Source of the DNA: Bacteroidales bacterium UBA5206
Lineage (GTDB): Bacteria > Bacteroidota > Bacteroidia > Bacteroidales > Tenuifilaceae
Assembly (NCBI GenBank): GCA_002412705.1
Contig: DHVO01000257.1
Coordinates: forward strand, 1 to 6,549
Length of the DNA: 6,549 nt
Direction of reading: 5' to 3'
Below, one piece after another: positions 1 to 6,037 of this stretch; positions within the stretch are counted from its first letter, which is position 1, and the number at the start of each line of letters is the position of its first letter. Both the position numbers and the translations under genes were made by a program. The notes under the pieces were generated by a model. That model saw only the letters and a program-made list of their open reading frames with translations. It did no database searches and was not told where the DNA came from.

Positions 1-1307
1 GTAGCTTGGATATGGCCAAGGAGCACAAGCTGCTATCGGAAACAAAGGATGCCTACCTAAGCCTTTTCCATTTGTGTCAGAGTACAGGGAAGCTGCAAAA
101 GGCAATTGACTACTACACCGATTACACCGAGATTAAGGATAGCATAAATGCTGGTGAGATATCCAAGCTTGAGCTACAGTATGAGTTTGAGCAGAAGGAG
201 AAGGAGACCGAGCTCATAAATCAGCAAAAGGAAGCGGTGCAAAAGGCAAAGCTGCAAAGACAGCAAATTATTACCGTGTTTGTGCTAGTTGCCCTTGTGC
301 TAAGCCTTGTTCTGGTAATTGTTATTTGGCGATTTTATAAGGCGAAGCAGCGGATTAATCAGGTGCTTGTGGCCCAAAATCATGAGATAACCGAGCAGAA
401 ACACGAGATTGAAGCCCAAAAGGACGAGATTGAGCGCCAGCGCGACATTGCCACAAAGCAGCGCGACCAAATTGCCGAGCAGCAGAAGCTCATTACCGAC
501 TCAATCCGTTACGCTAGTCGAATTCAAACAGCAGTGCTTCCACCTAAGAGCGTGCTGGAGCAAGCTTTCCCTAATAACTTCCTGATATTTAAGCCTAAGA
601 ATATTGTAAGTGGCGATTTTTACTGGGTTGGTAAGCTACCCGATGGTAGAACGCTTATTGCTGCAGCCGATTGTACCGGTCATGGTGTTCCGGGCGCATT
701 TATGAGTATGCTGGGGATAACGCATCTGCGCGAGATTGTTTCTACTTGGAATGGCGGTTCCGCCGGCGATTTGCTAAATGCGCTCCGTACCCACGTTATT
801 GGAAGCCTTAACCAGAATGGAACCGATAATGTATCTGTTGATGGCATGGACATGGCCTTGGTTCTAATTAACGAGGCAAAAACCGCTGTTGAGTTTGCTG
901 GCGCTTATCACTCCGTGTTCCTTTGTCGGGAGGCAACCCTTCCTGTTGATGAGGCCGAAAGGAGTAGAGCCAAGGCAGTGCTTACATCCGATAAGTGGAA
1001 CCTGCTAGAGTTTAAGGGTAATAGAATGCCTATAGGCTTTCATATTATGGCCGATAAGGCTTTTGATACCATTACCTTCCCGTTGCAAAAGGGCGATAGG
1101 CTGTACCTTTTCTCCGATGGTTACGCCGACCAGTTTGGTGGCCCAACCAATGCAAAGCTCACACTAGGTAGCTTTAGGCAGCTTGTTCTTGATATTCAGC
1201 CCGAGAGTTTACCTGCACAATATCAGCTGCTAAACGAGCACTTTGAGCAGTTTATGGGCGAGCAGAAACAGGTTGATGATATCCTTGTTATGGGGATTGA
1301 GTTTTAG
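1..1307 (+). CDS. TPR / transmembrane / coiled-coil SpoIIE-type protein phosphatase (5' partial)
   Basis: This is a membrane-anchored PP2C-type Ser/Thr phosphatase that probably dephosphorylates a cytoplasmic partner in a partner-switching pathway. The frame is open to the first base, so the start is outside the window; the TTG at position 6 is unlikely to be the real start because the protein begins inside a TPR-like helix pair. Counting from codon 6: a TPR-like unit at about 11-46, a charged coiled coil at 55-87, one hydrophobic membrane segment at 88-109, a long coiled coil at 110-165, and a complete SpoIIE domain at about 165-433. Catalytic-type motifs are SGDFYW (D204), ADCTGHGVPGAFMS (D222), GMDMAL (D282), SDGYADQFGG (D371) and QVDDILV (D424/D425), so the expected metal-binding aspartates are present and the enzyme looks active. 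Family members of this build usually have several more TPRs upstream, often behind a signal peptide, placing the TPRs outside the cytoplasm; that part is not visible here. It is homologous to the next gene in linker and output only. The physiological substrate is unknown. Confidence 0.93.
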   Translation, partial: SLDMAKEHKLLSETKDAYLSLFHLCQSTGKLQKAIDYYTDYTEIKDSINAGEISKLELQYEFEQKEKETELINQQKEAVQKAKLQRQQIITVFVLVALVLSLVLVIVIWRFYKAKQRINQVLVAQNHEITEQKHEIEAQKDEIERQRDIATKQRDQIAEQQKLITDSIRYASRIQTAVLPPKSVLEQAFPNNFLIFKPKNIVSGDFYWVGKLPDGRTLIAAADCTGHGVPGAFMSMLGITHLREIVSTWNGGSAGDLLNALRTHVIGSLNQNGTDNVSVDGMDMALVLINEAKTAVEFAGAYHSVFLCREATLPVDEAERSRAKAVLTSDKWNLLEFKGNRMPIGFHIMADKAFDTITFPLQKGDRLYLFSDGYADQFGGPTNAKLTLGSFRQLVLDIQPESLPAQYQLLNEHFEQFMGEQKQVDDILVMGIEF

Positions 1308-1337
1308 GCTTTGGTGCCAATTGTTCCCTTCATAAAA

Positions 1338-1380
1338 AGCTAACCTACACTTAATATGGAGTTTCCATGTAGTTAACGCT
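1338..1380. repeat. Imperfect inverted repeat between the two phosphatase genes
   Basis: The arms AGC-TAAC-C-TACA (1338-1349) and TGTA-GTTA-AC-GCT (1368-1380) can form 11 base pairs with a 1-base bulge on the left and a 2-base bulge on the right. A smaller perfect hairpin, ATGGA/TCCAT around a GTT loop, sits inside at 1356-1368 and shares one base with the outer arm. It lies just upstream of the candidate promoter at 1388. No T-run follows, so a classical intrinsic terminator is not supported. It could be an operator, a weak transcript-end structure for the upstream gene, or chance. Confidence 0.3.
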
Positions 1381-1387
1381 TGTGCTG

Positions 1388-1395
1388 TTACTTTG
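1388..1395 (+). promoter_or_regulatory. Candidate Bacteroidota -7 promoter box for the second phosphatase gene
   Basis: TTACTTTG matches the Bacteroidota -7 consensus TAnnTTTG except for T instead of A at the second base; alternatively it reads as TA-C-TTTG with a one-base-shorter gap. It ends 22 bases before the ATG at 1418, almost the same spacing as the better box at 4854-4861 (20 bases). No clear -33 TTG is found at the expected distance, so the call rests on the box and its spacing alone. Confidence 0.4.
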
Positions 1396-1417
1396 CCCGA
1401 ACATTACCAGGGGCACT

Positions 1418-3511
1418 ATGTGGCAAAAAACTTCGTTCAGGAAAAGATTATTGGGTTGGTTCCTGTTTTTCACAATCTTTATTATCCTTTTTACAGGAAT
1501 TAATACATGGTTCTTTATAAATGAGCGGGAGCGAGTATATAGTACCATTGCGCAAATCGACTCCTTTTATATCCACTTTTTGTACGATTCTCGCATAGCC
1601 AGTAGGCTTATTGATGATAGTAAAACAGATTCAGCGTTTCATGCTTTTGGAAAAAGCTCAGGGTTTGAGTCGTTACACAAAAACTATATAGCAAATAGAC
1701 GCTTACTTGTTGATGTTGAACGCAAACTTAAAATATATCCTTATAGTTTAATTGAGGCATCACCTGCACTTGTTGCTCATTACGACTCCTGCTACCTAAT
1801 GGTGGAGCAAATTAAAGGGGCAATGCTTTACCGTGGTTTTAAGGATTGGGGAATTGAGGGGAAAATGCGTGAGCGAGCCCATCGGTTAGAGTCGTATGAT
1901 GAGTTGGATTTAAGCCAAGTTTTAAGCTTACGGCGACACGAAAAGGATTACATCATTAGGCGCGATACCGCATATGTTCATAAGCTTAGGTTATTGGGGA
2001 CTGATATTTCAGGAAATGTGGCTAGAAGCAAAAGTGTTAGCCCTCAGTTAAAGAAGGAAATTCTCAGCACGCTTAATAGCTACATAAACCTATTCGATTC
2101 CTTAGTTTACTACGATAAGCTGCTAGGCTTGCATCCCCGTGAGGGTATAGTGTTTAAGTTCGATAGGCAAGTAGCTTTGTATGCAAGGCAAATAAAGAAC
2201 CTTCAACAGGCTGCCATTGACAAAAAGGGACAGCTCCTAAATAAGCTAACCCGACGGTTTATTACTATTAACCTAGCGCTTATTGCTCTTGCCATATGGG
2301 CAAGTATGGTAATCTCCAATAGGTTTACAAATCCCATAGTTCAGCTAAACTACTATATCTCAAAATTTGTTCGTAACGGCTTTGTTCCCAAGGGTAGGTT
2401 TCCATCCATTAGTACGCACGATGAGGTGGGTATGCTTGCCAGGAATTTTGGAATACTCCAAACAGAAATAGTTGCGCTTATCAACGATTTTAAGAGTAAG
2501 GTTGACGATAGGACTCAGGAAATTCTTTTCCAAAAATGTGAAATTGAGGCTCAAAAGCAGGAGATAGAGGCGCAGCGTGATGAGCTCTTTGCTAAGAATC
2601 AGCTTATTGAGCAGCACCGCGAAACGCTTATTGCGCAGAATCGCAATATGATTGATAGTTTGTTATTTGCCAGTAAAATACAGGAATCGTTACTGCCCGA
2701 TAGTGGGGCAATGCAACGTGCGTTTCCCCATAGCTTTACTCTGTTTTTACCAAAGGATATTGTTAGTGGCGATTTTTACTGGCTTCACGAAACAACAACC
2801 GATAAAGGAAGGGTTGTGCTACTTGCCATTGCCGACTGTACTGGGCATGGAGTACCTGGGGCATTTATGTCCATTGTGGGGCATAATGCGCTAAACCATG
2901 CGGTTAGTGTACATGGGCTTACCAAGCCCTCGGACATTCTTAATTTTCTTAATAGGGCTGTATTCGACACCCTTCATCACGAACGGAACGATGGGCTTAT
3001 AAAGAATGGCATGGACATAGGCGTTATGGCCTACTACCCCAATTTGGCTAGGATTGAGTATGCCGGTGCTTTTATTCCCCTATACCATGTGTCCACGAAT
3101 GGTTCCGAAACGGTTATTGAGCCCGATAAAATTGTAATTGGGCGCAATGAACCCTCTATTACGGGGAGCACTAGCGGTTTTACAAACCATGAGCTTACGC
3201 TACGCAGCGGCGATTGGGTCTTCTTATCAACCGATGGCTATGCCGACCAGTTTGGTGGCCCAATGGGCAAAAAGTTTAAAACCAGAAGGTTTAGGGAAAT
3301 GCTCCTAAGTATTCGCGACAAAAAGGTGATGGGAGTAAAGGATATAGTTAGCAGCGTATTTGCGCAGTGGAAAGGGGAACAGGAGCAGGTTGATGATGTT
3401 CTGGTTTTTGGTATGCAGTACCGTAAGAGTAGGGCTAGTGGCACTAACTTATTGAAAGGGCAGGGGAATGAGATGCTTCGCAAACCCAATATTAAATCGA
3501 TATCAGCATAA
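1418..3511 (+). CDS. HAMP-domain transmembrane sensor with SpoIIE-type protein phosphatase output
   Basis: This is a 697-residue inner-membrane receptor that likely converts an extracytoplasmic signal into PP2C-type phosphatase activity in the cytoplasm. Order of parts: membrane segment at about 11-33; an all-helical extracytoplasmic region at 34-278; second membrane segment at about 279-300; HAMP at 301-355 (with HDEVGMLARNF at 334-344); coiled-coil linker at 356-408; SpoIIE domain at 411-668; a basic tail at 669-697. The sensor contains LRRHEKDYIIRRD (171-183), resembling the RRHEKDfLlR signature of HBM-type ligand-binding helical bundles; assignment to HBM is tentative. Phosphatase motifs SGDFYW (D452), ADCTGHGVPGAFMS (D473), GMDIGV (D533), TDGYADQFGG (D606) and QVDDVLV (D659/D660) are intact. 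I chose ATG 1418 over the in-frame GTG at 1382 because the protein then starts with a short basic stretch before the membrane helix, and because 1382 lies upstream of the candidate promoter box. The next gene begins 2 bases after the stop, suggesting co-transcription. The ligand and target phosphoprotein are unknown. Confidence 0.93.
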   Translation: MWQKTSFRKRLLGWFLFFTIFIILFTGINTWFFINERERVYSTIAQIDSFYIHFLYDSRIASRLIDDSKTDSAFHAFGKSSGFESLHKNYIANRRLLVDVERKLKIYPYSLIEASPALVAHYDSCYLMVEQIKGAMLYRGFKDWGIEGKMRERAHRLESYDELDLSQVLSLRRHEKDYIIRRDTAYVHKLRLLGTDISGNVARSKSVSPQLKKEILSTLNSYINLFDSLVYYDKLLGLHPREGIVFKFDRQVALYARQIKNLQQAAIDKKGQLLNKLTRRFITINLALIALAIWASMVISNRFTNPIVQLNYYISKFVRNGFVPKGRFPSISTHDEVGMLARNFGILQTEIVALINDFKSKVDDRTQEILFQKCEIEAQKQEIEAQRDELFAKNQLIEQHRETLIAQNRNMIDSLLFASKIQESLLPDSGAMQRAFPHSFTLFLPKDIVSGDFYWLHETTTDKGRVVLLAIADCTGHGVPGAFMSIVGHNALNHAVSVHGLTKPSDILNFLNRAVFDTLHHERNDGLIKNGMDIGVMAYYPNLARIEYAGAFIPLYHVSTNGSETVIEPDKIVIGRNEPSITGSTSGFTNHELTLRSGDWVFLSTDGYADQFGGPMGKKFKTRRFREMLLSIRDKKVMGVKDIVSSVFAQWKGEQEQVDDVLVFGMQYRKSRASGTNLLKGQGNEMLRKPNIKSISA

Positions 3512-3513
3512 AA

Positions 3514-4800
3514 ATGGGAAAAGGACTTATTGTTGCAACCGCCGAAATGGGGTTGGGGCATCTTAGAGCCGCGCAACCTTTTAGCGCAGCTGTAGGGAGC
3601 AGTGTGGTTATAATGGGAAAGAACGATGAGTCAACCCATGCCGAGAAAAAGTTGTGGCAGCGCATGCTTAATGGTTACGAGCGGGTGTCGCGCTACAAAT
3701 CGATACCCGTGCTTGGGCCTATTGTCTTTGCCGGGATGAATGCGTTGCTAAGTATCCCCAAAAGGGAAACCGTGCTAAGGGATTGCAGTAGACCTACAAT
3801 CCCGCTAAAAATGGTGGAGCGAGCAATAAAGAATGGTTTGTGTTCGGGCATTATAGGCGTTGTACAGCGGGATGAGCAGCCAGTATTGGCAACGTTTTAT
3901 GCCCCAGCATTAGCTTTGTCTCAGCAAACCGATGTTCCCGTTTTTTGTCAGATATGCGATTCCGATTTAAGTCGCGCGTGGGTTCCGTCCAATCCAACGC
4001 AGAATAATTTGTACTACTTTGCGCCATGTGAGCGCGCCCAGCAAAGGCTGGTTAGCTATGGTGTAAACCCCACTAGTATATTCCTAACTGGATTTCCTTT
4101 TCCTCATCAGCTTGTTGGTGGCTACCATGAGCCCTTGGCCAGAAAGAACTGGGCTCAGCGCTACGACTTTTTAACCAAGGCACATCCAAAATCGCAGTCG
4201 CGTCCATTTCATGTTGTTTATGCAGTGGGTGGTGCTGGTGCGTACTGGGAGATTGGTGTGCAAATAGCGCAAAGCTTATATCACGAGATAACTCAGGGCA
4301 ATGTAAGGCTAACACTAATTGCAGGTACACGACCCGATATTGCTGCTAAGTACATGTCGGTTAAGCGCTCTCTTATGGTTAGTAACGAAGGAATTGATGT
4401 GTTTTATTCATCTAGTTACAACGAGTACTTTGACGGGTTTGCGCAAATAATGGAAACTGCCGATGTGCTTTGGACTAAACCCAGCGAGCTATCGTTTTAC
4501 AGTGCGCTGGGAATTCCCATTGTAATGGCTCCACCATTGGGTCCACAGGAGGAGGCAAATAGGGAGTGGCTACTTGGCTTTGGCGGTGCTACCGACCAGC
4601 GCGACCCTTCCACCTGTAACGTATGGCTATTAAATCAGTTGTACTCAGGTTCGCTTGCTCGTTTGGCAAAAAACGGATGGGGATTGGGCAAGCGTACAGC
4701 GCTGTATGAGGCTTTGGATATTATTAACGCTACTGCCAATCAATCTTTGGCTATTGCTCCTACACTGGAACCAGAATGTATGGAGTTTACACAAATTTAG
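3514..4800 (+). CDS. Divergent GT-B-fold glycosyltransferase-like protein (MurG/MGDG-synthase-like)
   Basis: This 428-residue protein resembles the GT28/GT-B group of nucleotide-sugar glycosyltransferases and would act at the cytoplasmic face of the membrane; donor and acceptor are unknown. The N-terminal half opens with a Rossmann strand and AEMGLGHLRAA (10-20), the positional equivalent of the GGGH loop of MGDG synthase and MurG. A hydrophobic, glycine- and proline-containing stretch at 61-82 may dock on the membrane; there is no signal peptide or clear membrane helix. The C-terminal half begins at about 232 with FHVVYAVGGAGAYWEIG, then LTLIAGTRP (266-274), and contains WTKPSELSFYSALGIPIV (320-337) followed by GPQEEANREWL (343-353), matching the donor-binding SE...LG.P pattern and the NA..l element of GT28 enzymes. 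The gene starts 2 bases after the phosphatase stop with no Shine-Dalgarno, so translational coupling is likely. It is clearly different from the downstream glycosyltransferase: the first glycine of the GGGH motif is not kept and the two share little beyond fold motifs. The general class is fairly sure; the reaction is not. Confidence 0.8.
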   Translation: MGKGLIVATAEMGLGHLRAAQPFSAAVGSSVVIMGKNDESTHAEKKLWQRMLNGYERVSRYKSIPVLGPIVFAGMNALLSIPKRETVLRDCSRPTIPLKMVERAIKNGLCSGIIGVVQRDEQPVLATFYAPALALSQQTDVPVFCQICDSDLSRAWVPSNPTQNNLYYFAPCERAQQRLVSYGVNPTSIFLTGFPFPHQLVGGYHEPLARKNWAQRYDFLTKAHPKSQSRPFHVVYAVGGAGAYWEIGVQIAQSLYHEITQGNVRLTLIAGTRPDIAAKYMSVKRSLMVSNEGIDVFYSSSYNEYFDGFAQIMETADVLWTKPSELSFYSALGIPIVMAPPLGPQEEANREWLLGFGGATDQRDPSTCNVWLLNQLYSGSLARLAKNGWGLGKRTALYEALDIINATANQSLAIAPTLEPECMEFTQI

Positions 4801-4817
4801 CTGTAGTGCACTTAAGT

Positions 4818-4846
4818 TAGCTTAGCCTTTAGCTTGCAGTAGCTTG
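4818..4846 (+). repeat. Three TAGCTT direct repeats overlapping the promoter region
   Basis: TAGCTT occurs at 4818-4823, 4830-4835 and 4840-4845, so starts are 12 and 10 bases apart, close to one DNA helical turn. The last two copies continue to TAGCTTG and cover the candidate -33 element. They could be a regulator site or simple sequence drift in a short intergenic stretch; the core AGCT is self-complementary and short, so chance is possible. Confidence 0.3.
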
Positions 4847-4861
4847 TGCAGAATACCTTTG
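4834..4861 (+). promoter_or_regulatory. Candidate Bacteroidota promoter for the MGDG-synthase-like gene and the phosphoesterase
   Basis: A TTG at 4834-4836 (-33 element) is followed after 17 bases by TACCTTTG at 4854-4861, a full match to the Bacteroidota -7 consensus TAnnTTTG used by the primary sigma factor of that phylum. Transcription would start around 4866-4870, giving a leader of roughly 12-16 bases before the ATG at 4882. This suggests that the last two genes can be expressed independently of the phosphatase-led upstream unit. Confidence 0.6.
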
Positions 4862-4881
4862 CGCAAACAAGATAAAGGTAA

Positions 4882-6021
4882 ATGCAAAAACGCTTACTCT
4901 TTCTTTACTTAAAAACGGGAGGCGGACATTTAGCCCCCGCAAAGGCGGTAACCAGTTGGCTTCAGGCCAACAAGAGCAACGAGGTTGAAACAGTTCTGGT
5001 TGATGGTTTTACTGGTGTGTCTCCCTTGGTAAAACGTACCATCGAGGATGGGTATAGAGCCACTCAGGGCTATGCCCGTTGGGTTTACGAGATGCTTTAC
5101 GCTGTAAATAAGCTAAAAGTGTTTGCAAGGCTCACCTGTTTTATGGTATCTCGCTTTGTTGTACCTGCCCTAGAGAAGCAGATTCTGGCGCAAAATCCCG
5201 ACAAGATTGTTGTTTTTCACTTCTTCCTAATAAAGCCTGTAAAGGCAATCCTCAAGAAGCATGGGCTAAACATTCCTGTTCTTACTGTTGTTACAGACCC
5301 ATACACCGCACATCCAGTTTGGTATATCGATAAAGAGCAGAACTTTTTAGTGTTTAGCGAATCGCTTAAAAAGTACTTGGTTAGCGCGCAGCGAATAGAT
5401 GCGCAGCGAGTATCGGTATTCCCGTTCATTATTAACGAGAAGTTTACCAAGCCCCTTGCACCGGAGCAGCTACAGGTATTTAGGCAGATGATAGGTTTGC
5501 GCCCTGCATCAAAGGTTATACTGGTTATGGGTGGTGCCGATGGCATTCCTCATGGCAAGGCAATTCTTAGTCAGCTTATTGCTCAGCAAATTGATGCCGA
5601 GATTGTGATGGTTTGCGGCAACAACAAAAGGTTGTTCCATCAGTCGCAGCAGCTAAAGGAGCGCAACCCATTGGTAGGAATTCATGTTTTTGGTTATGTT
5701 GATTTTGTTTATGAACTCCTAAACATAGTCGATTTGGTAATTACCAAGTGTGGCGCATCAACATTTATGGAGGTACTGGTTGCCGGTAAGGTTCCGCTTA
5801 TTAACAGCTATCTTTGGGAGCAGGAGAAAGGAAACGTGGAGTTTGTAACCCATAATGGCTTGGGTTTTTACGAGAAACGGGTATCCATGATTCCTTCCAT
5901 TGCTAATCTTTTAATAACCAATGCACAAATGCAGGAGGCAATGCGGAGCCAGATTGGAAGAATGGGGCTATCGTCGGGAACCATTGATGTATCAAATTAT
6001 ATTCTTAATTTTTCAGCATAG
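4882..6021 (+). CDS. MGDG synthase / processive diacylglycerol glucosyltransferase family protein
   Basis: This is a 379-residue GT28-family glycosyltransferase, close in length to bacterial UgtP-type enzymes, which transfer glucose or galactose from a UDP-sugar to diacylglycerol at the inner face of the membrane. The N-terminal domain has YLKTGGGHLAPAKAV (9-23), with the family GGGH loop, and VDGFTGVSP (40-48) followed by a helical, aromatic-rich stretch at 50-95 typical of the lipid-acceptor domain. HFFLIKPV (113-120) and TVVTDPYTAHPVW (135-147) complete that half. The C-terminal donor domain has VILVMGGADG (212-221), IVMVCGNN (241-248), and ITKCGASTFMEVLVAGKVP (287-305) followed by WEQEKGNVEFV (312-322), the nucleotide-sugar-binding region. 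ATG 4882 places the first strand right at the N-terminus and lies 20 bases after a good -7 box. A phosphoesterase gene follows closely. The family call is firm; sugar donor, number of sugars added, and whether the acceptor is diacylglycerol or another lipid (for example a sphingolipid) cannot be read from the sequence. Confidence 0.9.
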   Translation: MQKRLLFLYLKTGGGHLAPAKAVTSWLQANKSNEVETVLVDGFTGVSPLVKRTIEDGYRATQGYARWVYEMLYAVNKLKVFARLTCFMVSRFVVPALEKQILAQNPDKIVVFHFFLIKPVKAILKKHGLNIPVLTVVTDPYTAHPVWYIDKEQNFLVFSESLKKYLVSAQRIDAQRVSVFPFIINEKFTKPLAPEQLQVFRQMIGLRPASKVILVMGGADGIPHGKAILSQLIAQQIDAEIVMVCGNNKRLFHQSQQLKERNPLVGIHVFGYVDFVYELLNIVDLVITKCGASTFMEVLVAGKVPLINSYLWEQEKGNVEFVTHNGLGFYEKRVSMIPSIANLLITNAQMQEAMRSQIGRMGLSSGTIDVSNYILNFSA

Positions 6022-6037
6022 ATAAAGAGAAACGTAC

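Noticed and set aside
6..14. TTG at 6 or ATG at 12 as the true start of the first phosphatase.
   Set aside because: The frame is open to the window edge and the protein begins inside a TPR-like repeat, so it is better read as 5'-truncated.
1382..1417. In-frame GTG start adding 12 residues to the second phosphatase.
   Set aside because: The extra residues do not look like part of the membrane-anchor N-terminus, and the codon lies upstream of the candidate promoter box.
1351..1548. Minus-strand open frame of 65 codons covering the gap and start of the second phosphatase.
   Set aside because: Its sequence mirrors the membrane segment in antisense; no promoter or homology is apparent.
3238..3576. 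Minus-strand open frame of 112 codons opposite the phosphatase end and glycosyltransferase start.
   Set aside because: It spans two well-supported genes in antisense, is rich in Cys/Pro/Ser from reverse reading and shows no recognisable domain.
4807..4850. TGCAC...GTGCA inverted repeat as a terminator after the first glycosyltransferase.
   Set aside because: Only five base pairs around a 34-base loop and no T-run; too weak for an intrinsic terminator.
5217..5546. Minus-strand open frame of 109 codons inside the MGDG-synthase-like gene.
   Set aside because: It is fully covered by a conserved gene and has no domain or initiation signal.
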